NCBI RefSeq assembly: GCF_027587205.1
Contig: NZ_JAPDOD010000057.1
Span: 1 to 55,687, forward strand
DNA: 55,687 bases
Reading direction: 5' to 3'
From: Solirubrobacter ginsenosidimutans
Lineage (GTDB): Bacteria > Actinomycetota > Thermoleophilia > Solirubrobacterales > Solirubrobacteraceae
Below are positions 25,957-33,900 of this stretch, piece after piece. Under the pieces are notes generated by a model. That model ran no database searches. It was not told the DNA's origin and saw only the letters and a list, made by a program, of their open reading frames with translations. Position 1 is the stretch's first letter. Each line of letters starts with the position of its first letter. A program made the translations under genes and the position numbers.

Positions 25957-26631
25957 TCACGCGGCCGCGGCGAGGAGATCCCAGCGCGGGTCGTCGCTGC
26001 TCCAGCGATTGACGATCGCGTCGACGCTGAGCGTGTGGACGGACTGATCGAGGATGCCGTTGGCCGCGGCCAGGTCGAGGACCTGCAGATAGGTGCTGAC
26101 GGAGTCCGTGGGCAGCGCGGCGGCGACGCTGGTGACGCTGTCGGCCACGTCGCGCATGTCGACGAGGACGAACACGCCGGCGACCTCGGCGCCCTCGCCG
26201 GTCAACGCGGCGGCGAAGCGCTCCACCGCTGTGCCGCTGGCCACGGCGTCGTCCACCAGCAACACGCGCCGACCCGCCACCTCGGCCCCGCGGACCCGCG
26301 GCTCGTCGATCTCGTGACCGCGATACCCCGGCTTGCGGACGAACGCGAACGGCAGCCCCGCCGCCAGCGAGATCGCCGCGGCCAGCGGCACGCCGGCGGT
26401 CTCGGCGCCGACAATCACCTCGACGCCCAGCTCGCGAGCGAAGCGCGCGCCCCGGGTCCCGAGATCGCGCAGCAGGACAGGATCGGCGAAGGCGCTCTCC
26501 AGCGACAGCGGATGGATCGGCGTGCGGCCGCCGTCCCAGCGGCTGGCGCCGGCGCGCACCAGCCCGGGGGCCATGGCCAACCGAGCGGCGAGGGCACGAT
26601 CAACATCTTCGGTGGGGGCGTACGAGGTCAC
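25957..26631 (-). CDS. Phosphoribosyltransferase (orotate/purine PRTase-like)
   Basis: 224 aa from a GTG at 26631 with AGGAG about 10 bp upstream. The PRPP-binding loop is VLLVDDAVASGTAVERFAAA (hydrophobic run, two Asp, then SGTA), preceded by IVGAETAGVPLAAAISLAAG and FAFVRKPGYRG, as in PyrE-type enzymes. It would attach a base to PRPP; which base is unclear, since the N-terminus (PIHPLSLESAFADPVLLRDL) is not that of standard PyrE. It converges with the LOG gene (one-base gap) and carries palindrome copy C exactly 60 bp upstream of its start, placing it in the inferred LuxR regulon. Confidence 0.8.
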   Translation of the reverse strand: MTSYAPTEDVDRALAARLAMAPGLVRAGASRWDGGRTPIHPLSLESAFADPVLLRDLGTRGARFARELGVEVIVGAETAGVPLAAAISLAAGLPFAFVRKPGYRGHEIDEPRVRGAEVAGRRVLLVDDAVASGTAVERFAAALTGEGAEVAGVFVLVDMRDVADSVTSVAAALPTDSVSTYLQVLDLAAANGILDQSVHTLSVDAIVNRWSSDDPRWDLLAAAA

Positions 26632-26691
26632 GATTCTTGGCTCCTGCTGCGCTCGTTGGTGATGTCACCAGCGTCCCGCGCAGCACCCTGG

Positions 26692-26717
26692 GTCGCACCC
26701 GTGCGGGACACTGGTCT
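26692..26717 (-). promoter_or_regulatory. Conserved palindromic element upstream of the phosphoribosyltransferase gene (copy C)
   Basis: Identical over 26 bp to 13726-13751, in the same orientation relative to its gene and at the same 60-bp distance from the start codon (26631). Core dyad CGCAC-GG-GTGCG. Flanking sequence between element and start codon is not conserved between the copies, which argues for selection on the element rather than recent duplication. Confidence 0.7.
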
Positions 26718-27025
26718 CGACAACCAGGGCCCCGGAGGCGGCCGGCGCACCCTTGGCGTTCACGATCGCCGCGCCGCGCCGCAGGCAGACGGGTCACGGC
26801 TTTGCGGATTCCACAGGCAATCGGGGCGGAAGTCTTGGGATTCCCCCGGCGATCTTCGGCCGCGGGACCGGTAAACCTGTTCTGTCGGGTCAGCCGTACT
26901 CGGGTGGGACGACTGGTCGGATCGCGCCGGGTGCGATGCCGTGTCGGCGCTGAGGGCGCCCGACGGGTTTGTTGCGCGTGCGCGGCCGCGGATGGCGATG
27001 TCCAGGTTTGGAGAACGACGCGCAC
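26718..27025. other. 308-bp intergenic region between divergent genes
   Basis: No gene supported on either strand. It should contain the promoter of the esterase gene at 27026. I see a GGAG at 27010-27013 as its ribosome site but no convincing -35/-10 pair, repeat or RNA hairpin. Confidence 0.4.
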
Positions 27026-28534
27026 ATGCACACGGTCAATGGCGGGCGCACTGAGGGGCTTCGGCTCGGGATGGCGACGCGTGAACTCCACCGGACGGTC
27101 GCGCGGCTGCGCGCCGGACTGCTGGTCGCAGTGGCGGTACTTGCGGGCGTCGGGGCGCTCTGCCCGGGGGCCGCGAGGGCCGCGGCCGGGACGCTGAGCA
27201 GCGGGAGCTACAGCGGCGCGGTGGGCGCGATTGCCTATCAGTTGTATGTCCCGTCGTCGTATTCGCCGACGACGTCTGTGCCATTGGTGGTGGCGTTGCA
27301 CGGTTGCACGCAGACCGCCGACGGGTTCCGGCAGCTGACGCGCTGGGACGCGCTGGCGGAGGCCAAGGGCTTCATCGTCGTGTTCCCGCAGCAGGACACG
27401 GACTCGAACTCGCTCAGGTGCTGGGACTTCTTCGCGGATTCGAGCATGCACCGCGGAGCGGGCGAGCCGGCGCGGATCGCCGCGGTGACGAGCCTGATCG
27501 AGAACACCTACAACGTTGATCCCCACCGGGTCTATGTGAACGGGCTCTCGGCCGGAGGGGCGATGACGTCGGTCATGGCGGCGACCTATCCGGACTACTT
27601 CGCCGCGATCGGCATCGGCTCGGGCTGTGAGTACGCGGCGACGGCCGCCTGCGCGGGCTATCAGAGCGCCGACCCCACCCAGGCCGCCCAGGCGGCCTAC
27701 CAGGAGATGGGCGCACGGGCGCGCCCGATGCCGTTCATCGACTTCCAGGGCGATCAGGACAAGACGGTGCCACCCGTCAACGCCGACCAGTTGGTCAAGC
27801 AGTGGCTGTTGACCGACGATCTGGCCGACGACGGCGCGGCCAACCACTCCGTGGCGACCACGCCCGCGTCGACGTCCTCGGGCAATGGGTCAGCGAGCGA
27901 GACATACACGCTCAGCACCTACGACGACCACGCGAAACACGAGCTGGGGGACTATCGGGTCGTCCACGGCATGGCCCACGCCTGGTCGGGCGGGGACGGG
28001 TCGCAGCCGTACTCCGACCCAACCGGGCCCGATGAGACGGGGGCGATGTATGCGTTCTTCATGCGCCACCCCGACTCGTCACTGACGCGCCCGGCGCCCC
28101 CGGCGGTGAGCCAGCCGTCGCCGACCGCGTCGCCGTCGCCGACCGCGTCGCCGGCCGCGTCGCCGGCGCCCGCGGATGCGCCGGTGTCGCCGGCCGGTCC
28201 CGCCCGAGTGCCGACCGTGTCCAAGCTGGGGCTCACCCACGGCCGGATCGCCTTCACGATCTCAGGCCCAGGATCGGCGACGCTGCGGCTCCAGCGACGC
28301 GTTGCCGGCCGCTGCGCGACCGTAGCCCGCAAGCGCCGCGACGACTGCGCTCGCTACACGACCAAGGTCAGGATCGCGCGCACCGTGGCCCACGCCGGTC
28401 GCATCGCCATCGCCGTGCCCAAGCACAGCGGCGGGCACCGGCTGCCACGCGGGCGCTACCGCGCGATGGTGACGCCCGCCGACCCGGCAGGGCGCACGGG
28501 CAATCCGCGGACCCTGGCCGTCGTCCTGCACTAG
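27026..28534 (+). CDS. Secreted PHB-depolymerase-family esterase with C-terminal domain
   Basis: 502 aa from the ATG at 27026; a second ATG at 27071 is possible. A signal sequence follows (ARLRAGLLVAVAVLAGVGAL, cleavage near ARA-AA). The catalytic core is an alpha/beta hydrolase of the LpqC/PHB depolymerase type: LVVALHGCTQTADGF oxyanion region, nucleophile Ser175 in GLSAGGAM, acid in the FQGDQDKTVP stretch, and His318 in HGMAHAWSGG. A Pro/Ser/Thr linker (about 360-400, repeated SPSPTA units) leads to a basic 110-residue C-terminal domain. It is likely an extracellular polyester, feruloyl or acetyl-xylan esterase; the substrate is not decidable from sequence. Confidence 0.87.
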   Translation: MHTVNGGRTEGLRLGMATRELHRTVARLRAGLLVAVAVLAGVGALCPGAARAAAGTLSSGSYSGAVGAIAYQLYVPSSYSPTTSVPLVVALHGCTQTADGFRQLTRWDALAEAKGFIVVFPQQDTDSNSLRCWDFFADSSMHRGAGEPARIAAVTSLIENTYNVDPHRVYVNGLSAGGAMTSVMAATYPDYFAAIGIGSGCEYAATAACAGYQSADPTQAAQAAYQEMGARARPMPFIDFQGDQDKTVPPVNADQLVKQWLLTDDLADDGAANHSVATTPASTSSGNGSASETYTLSTYDDHAKHELGDYRVVHGMAHAWSGGDGSQPYSDPTGPDETGAMYAFFMRHPDSSLTRPAPPAVSQPSPTASPSPTASPAASPAPADAPVSPAGPARVPTVSKLGLTHGRIAFTISGPGSATLRLQRRVAGRCATVARKRRDDCARYTTKVRIARTVAHAGRIAIAVPKHSGGHRLPRGRYRAMVTPADPAGRTGNPRTLAVVLH

Positions 28535-28728
28535 CCCGATCAACCCACCGCAGGCCGCGGCCGCCAAACGACGACTTCAGGCATGTCACCGCCAAGGGGG
28601 TCGTTCTGGCCCGCAGGGCCGGGGAGGGGAGCGGAGATACGACCGTCGGGCCAAGCATTCGAAGGGCAAGTGTTGCCTGAGCACAGATTCGCTTCGAAAA
28701 TTCGAGCCCTACGGGGCTAACGCGCGGT

Positions 28729-29811
28729 GTGCTCTATCGACATCCTCTAATCATCGGTCTCTTCGATGCAGCTGCAGTCCTCACCACACCGCTTCTTCCG
28801 GACGATTTTCTCGGGCAGCTGAACCCGCTCTGGTCGACACGCGAGCCGCGCGGCCGTGTGGAAGCCGTGGTATCCGAGACCCGCGAATGCGTGACGCTGT
28901 GGCTGCGGCCGGGTCGCGGTTGGCCCGCGCATCTGCCGGGCCAGTACGTCCGCGTGGGTGTCGACGTCGACGGCGTGCGGCACTGGCGCACCTATTCGCT
29001 CACGTCGGTCCCGGGCAGGCGCGATGGTCGGATCGCGATCACCGTCAAGCGAATCGCGGGTGGGCTGGTGTCCGACTACCTCGTCAGTCATGCGCGGCGG
29101 GGCATGGTGGTTCGGCTCGCGCCGCCGACCGGGCAGTTCGTGCTCCCGGAAGTGGTCGAGCACGCGCTGCTGTTCGTGACCGCCGGTAGCGGCGTGACGC
29201 CGATCATGGGGATGCTGCGAGCGCTGTCGCAGCGCTCGGGGGGCCTTCCCGACGTCGTGCACGTGCACATCTCCCCATCGTTGGACGACACGATCTTCGG
29301 CGGTGATCTCCGCGCGCTCGAGTGCCGGCACGAGCGCTACACGTTGCACGAGCACCACGATGATCGGCACGGGCGGTGGGACGTCGCCGAACTCGACCGC
29401 TGCGTGCCTGACTGGAGTGAGCGCCAGACCTGGGCGTGCGGCCCGGCCGGCTTGCTCGACGCACTGAGCACGCGCTTCGCGCGCGCCGGCGTCTCCGATC
29501 AGTTGCACCTCGAGCGCTTCCGCCCCGTTCTCGCCTCCGTCGACCTGGACCGCGAGGGCGGCCGCGTCCGCTTCCTCGCCAGCGGCAAAGAGGTCGAGAC
29601 CGACGGAACGACACCGCTGTTGGTGGCCGGCGAGCAAGCGGGCGCGCTGCTTCCCCACGGGTGTCGCATGGGCATCTGCAACTCCTGCATCGGGCGCCTG
29701 CGGTCTGGCGCCGTACGCGACCTGCGCACCGGCGACGTCCAGCACGCCGAAGGCCAGATGGTGCGTACCTGCGTGTCCGTGGCTGCCGGCCCGATCGAGA
29801 TCGATCTCTAA
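28729..29811 (+). CDS. Ferredoxin reductase-type flavoprotein with C-terminal 2Fe-2S domain
   Basis: 360 aa from a GTG at 28729; no clear ribosome site. FAD-binding motif RTYSLTS (87-93), NAD(P) motif GSGVTPIMGML (from 153), CGPAG (237-241) and a plant-type ferredoxin domain with Cys312, Cys317, Cys320 and Cys348 (CRMGICNSC...C). The order FAD-NAD-2Fe2S is that of phthalate dioxygenase reductase-type and mycobacterial desaturase reductases. It lies 14 bp upstream of a fatty-acid desaturase, and the pair matches the organisation of the mycobacterial DesA3 stearoyl-CoA desaturase and its reductase Rv3230c. It therefore probably passes NAD(P)H electrons to that desaturase. Just upstream are a small TCGAA-AA-TTCGA dyad (28694) and a 5-bp hairpin. 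Confidence 0.87.
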   Translation: MLYRHPLIIGLFDAAAVLTTPLLPDDFLGQLNPLWSTREPRGRVEAVVSETRECVTLWLRPGRGWPAHLPGQYVRVGVDVDGVRHWRTYSLTSVPGRRDGRIAITVKRIAGGLVSDYLVSHARRGMVVRLAPPTGQFVLPEVVEHALLFVTAGSGVTPIMGMLRALSQRSGGLPDVVHVHISPSLDDTIFGGDLRALECRHERYTLHEHHDDRHGRWDVAELDRCVPDWSERQTWACGPAGLLDALSTRFARAGVSDQLHLERFRPVLASVDLDREGGRVRFLASGKEVETDGTTPLLVAGEQAGALLPHGCRMGICNSCIGRLRSGAVRDLRTGDVQHAEGQMVRTCVSVAAGPIEIDL

Positions 29812-29825
29812 CCAGGACTCCCCTC

Positions 29826-30950
29826 ATGAACACGTTTCTCGAACATCTGACGCCCGGCGACCTCGACGACATCGGCCGTGAACTCGATGCCATCCGCGAC
29901 GAGGTCATGGCCGACCTCGGCGAGCGTGATGCCGCCTACATCCGCAAGGTCGTGAAGGTCCAGCGCGGCCTCGAAGGCGCGGGACGCGCCTCCCTGCTGG
30001 TCTCGCTGTTCCCGCCCGCGTGGCTTGCGGGCACGACCGCGCTCGCGGTCGCCAAGGTGCTCGAGAACATGGAGCTCGGGCATAACGTGATGCACGGCCA
30101 GTGGGACTGGATGCGCGACCCCGAGATCCATTCCGCGACGTGGGAGTGGGACAACGTCTCGGCCGCCGAAGGCTGGAAGAAGTCCCACAACTACGAGCAC
30201 CACACCTACACCAACATCCTCGGGAAAGACCGGGATCTCGGCTACACGGTGCTGCGCCTCGATCCCGACCAGCCGTGGAAGCCGTTTCACCTCGCCCAGC
30301 CACTGCTCAACGTCGTACTCGCCGTCGGTTTCGAGTGGGGCGTCGCGCTCTACGACCTCGAGCTCGACGAAGCGCGCAAAGGACGCAAGCCCTGGAGCCG
30401 GGTCGCTTCCGACGGTGGCCGGCTCGCCCGCAAGGCCGCACGACAGATCACCAAGGACTACGTCGCGTGGCCGCTGCTCTCGGGCCCATCCGCCGTACCG
30501 GCCCTGCTCGGCAACCTGACGGCCAACGTGGCGCGCAACGTCTGGACCCACGCCGTCATCTTCTGCGGGCATTTCCCCGACGGCGCGGAGACGTTCGACT
30601 TCGACGAGTCAGACCTCGACGGCGAATCCCGCGGCGGCTGGTACGTCCGCCAGTTGCTCGGCTCCTGCAACGTCGACGGACCGCCCGTCGTGCATCTCAT
30701 GAGCGGCCACCTGAGCTATCAGATCGAGCACCATCTGTTCCCGGACCTGCCATCCAACCGCTACGCCGAAGTGGCACCGCGGGTCCGCGACTTGTGCGAG
30801 CGCTACGACCTGCCGTACGTGAGCGGCACGCTGCCCCGACAGTACGCGCAGGTACTGCGCAAGATCCTGCGCATGTCACTGCCCGGCGGCGAAGGCACCC
30901 CAAACGCGGCAACGGTGCGCGAGGCCTCTGATCTGCCCTTGGCTGCCTAG
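29826..30950 (+). CDS. Membrane fatty-acid (acyl-CoA) desaturase
   Basis: 374 aa, ATG at 29826, 14 bp after the reductase gene. The three His boxes of integral membrane di-iron desaturases are complete: HNVMH (86-90), HNYEHH (121-126) and QIEHH (299-303, then LFPDLPSNRY). Hydrophobic segments lie around 55-80, 155-175 and 215-250. The protein would insert a cis double bond into a membrane-associated acyl chain using O2 and electrons from the adjacent 2Fe-2S reductase. The C-terminus (YVSGTLPRQYAQVLRKILRM) is typical of actinobacterial DesA3-like proteins. Position of desaturation is not determinable. Confidence 0.9.
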   Translation: MNTFLEHLTPGDLDDIGRELDAIRDEVMADLGERDAAYIRKVVKVQRGLEGAGRASLLVSLFPPAWLAGTTALAVAKVLENMELGHNVMHGQWDWMRDPEIHSATWEWDNVSAAEGWKKSHNYEHHTYTNILGKDRDLGYTVLRLDPDQPWKPFHLAQPLLNVVLAVGFEWGVALYDLELDEARKGRKPWSRVASDGGRLARKAARQITKDYVAWPLLSGPSAVPALLGNLTANVARNVWTHAVIFCGHFPDGAETFDFDESDLDGESRGGWYVRQLLGSCNVDGPPVVHLMSGHLSYQIEHHLFPDLPSNRYAEVAPRVRDLCERYDLPYVSGTLPRQYAQVLRKILRMSLPGGEGTPNAATVREASDLPLAA

Positions 30951-30969
30951 GAGCTGACAGCGCGTCCAG

Positions 30970-33900
30970 TCAGGCGGTGTGTGGACATGTGTCGCGGTAC
31001 GCCTGGCCGGGCAGGTATTGAGCCCACTCGGTGTGGGTGAGATTGCGCCGGATGACGCCGCAGATGCGATGCTGGAGCGCGTCGCGATCTCGGCTCCAGA
31101 GGATCGGGTCCCACAGCCGGACGGTCCCGTCGTCACCGGCGCTGGCAAGCTGGTCGCCGCGCGGGCTGAAGGCGAGGGTGTTGACCCAGCCGGTGGCGTC
31201 GTTCAGCGGTTGGCCGAGCGCGTGATGAGCGGACACGTCCCAGAGCCGGACGGTGTGGTCGGCGCCGGCGGACGCGAGGGTGTTGCCGTCCGGGCTGAAG
31301 CTGAGCGCGCTGATGACGTCGGCGTGGCCGGTGAGCGGCGGGCCGAGCGGTCGAGAGGTGTTGACGTTCCATAGCCAGATCGAGCCGTCGCCGCCGGCGC
31401 TGGCGAGGGTGCGACCATCGGGGCTGAAGGCCAGCGCGTCCACGAACCGGGTGGCTCCGCGCAGCGGTGCGAGCGGGCGGCGGCGGGGGAGGTCCCACAG
31501 CCGCACCGTGCCGTCCTGCGCGCCGGCGGCCAGGATCTGGCCGTCTTTGCCGAAGGCGACGCTTCTGATGGCACCCGCGCCGGGGTTGAGCGGTGGTCCG
31601 GTGGGTTGGCCGCTGCGGGGGTCCCAGAGGCGCACGGTGCCGTCGTCGCCGCCGCTCGCCAGCGTGCTTCCGTCAGGATCGATCGCCACGGCGTACACGT
31701 TGCCGCTTTGGCCGTTGAGCAGCCGGCCGAGAGGCCGCCGGCCTTGGAGGCTCCAGAGGCTCAGCAGGCCGTCCGCGCCGGCGATCGCCAGCCTGTCGCC
31801 GTCAGGATCGGCGGCCAGGCTGAGGATCTCGCCCAGATGGCGCACCGGTGGGCCGAGCGTTCGCGCTCGACGCGTGTCCCATAGTCGCAGCGTGCCATCC
31901 AGGTCGGCGGAGGCGAGCGTGCCGGCGGGCGTGAACGCGATGGCGCGGATCCAGCTGCGATCGCCGGGCAACTGTCGGTCGAGCGGATGCGCGGCCGCCG
32001 TGTTCCAGAGTTGGACCGCGCCAGTCTCGTCGGCGGTGGCCAGGAGGTCGTCGCGCGGGCTGAAGGCCAGGGCCAGCACGCCGGCGACGTGACCGACCCC
32101 CTCGAGGTTCGCGTCCCGATTGCTGTCGGTCACCAGCACGCCGCGCGGGCGATGCGTGGCCACGCTCCACAACTGCACCGTGCCGTCCTGGCCGCCGCTG
32201 GCCAGCGTGCGCCCGTCGGGGCTGAAGGCCACGACACTATCGATGCCGGTGCGGCCCTCAAGTGCCCGGAGCGGCCGGCCGGACCGCACATCCAACAGTT
32301 GCGGATCATCGTCGATATGGGCCACCGTCCGGCCGTCCGGGCTGAATGACACACTCTCGCCGCCCGCGCCCAACTCGGTGACGTGCCACAGCGGGCGGCG
32401 GGCGGCCACATCCCACATCGACAGTGTGCCGTCACCGGAGGTCGCCAGCAGTGCGCCGTCCGGGCTGAACTGGAGCTCCGTGATCGACGTCGTGCCGATC
32501 TGCAGTGGGCGGCCGAGCGCCCGGCCGCTGGCGACGTCCCAGAAGCGCACCGTGGCGTGCTGCCCGTAGGCGTTGCTGAGCCGTGCGCCCCCCTGGCCGC
32601 TCGCCAGGGTCGTGCCGTCGGGGCTGAAGGCGACGGTGGTCGCGGTCGTCTTGTGCTGGACGAGCGGGCGCCCCCGCGGCCTGCGGGCGGCGAGGTCCCA
32701 GAGCCGGACCGTGTCGTCGTCGCTTGCGCTGGCAAGCAGCCGTCCGTCGGGGCTGATCGCCACGTCGTTGACCGGTCGCGCGTGGCCCGCGAGCCAGCCG
32801 ATGTGGCGTCGCGAGGCGACGTCCCACAGCCAGATCCTGCCGTCGTCGGCGCCGCTGACGAGCGTACGACCGTCGGGGCTGATCGCGATGCTCTCGACGG
32901 CGGCGCCGTGCTCGAGCGGTCGTCCGACTCGGCGGTAGCCAGTGAGTGTGGGCAGCATGGACAGCACGGCATTGCGGGCCTCGCTGGTCGGCTCGCGGCG
33001 GTAGGCCTCAAGCCCCAGCAATCCCGCCAGTGGGGGGTCGTCGCCGAGATGCGCCACCGCGCTCGTGGCCAGGGCGCGTGAGGCGGCGGCGCGTTGCTCG
33101 AACCGCGCACGCTGCACGCCGCGCACGGCCACGATCGTGGCGATGCCGGCGATGGTGGCCAGGAGCGCGAGCGCGGAAGCCATCAGCCGGCGACGTCGCA
33201 CGTGATCGCGCCGTTCGGCGTCGTGGCTCACATGCAGGAAGGCGCGTTCGGCGCGATTGAGTTCGGGATCGTGGTGGGCGTGCCATTCCACGGCGGCTGC
33301 GAGGCGGGCCCCGCGGTAGAGGTCGCCGGGGTCGCGGCCGGCCGCGTCCCACTCGCGCGCGGCCTCGGCCAGCCGGCGGTGCAACCGCCGTCCGTCGGCG
33401 TCCTCCTCCAGCCAGCCGCGCAGCCGCGGCCATTTTCGCAGCAGTGCCTCGTGTGCGAGCTCGACCGACCCGGCGCTGACTGTCAGCAGCCGCTCGTCGA
33501 TGAGGATGGCGACAACCTGGGCCACGTCCTCGTCGAGCTCGGCGAGCGGAATCCGCCGCCGCTCGATCGCCCCGTCGCTGCCCTCGGTCGTGAGCCGCAG
33601 CAGCACGCCGCGGGCCGCGACCTGCTGCGCGGTGTCGAGGCGGGCGAACGCCTGCTCGGCATGGCGAGCGACCGCGCCGCGCACGCCGCCGCTGGCCTCG
33701 TAGCTCGACAGGCGCAGCTGGCGCCCGTCGCGCCGCTGCCAGAGCTCGAGGAGCGCGCTCGACAACATCGGCAGCGCGCCCGGCTCGTGCTCCACCTCGC
33801 TGAGCAGCGCCTCAGTGAGCTCGGGCTCGACCTCCAGGCCGGCCCGCTTGGCCGGGCGCTCCACCGCCTGGCGCAGCTCATCGCGGCGCATCGCGCTCAC

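Noticed and set aside
28120..28180. Repeated SPSPTA-type codons in the esterase linker as a possible DNA repeat locus
   Set aside because: It is an ordinary Pro/Ser/Thr linker encoded by similar codons, not a CRISPR or satellite array.
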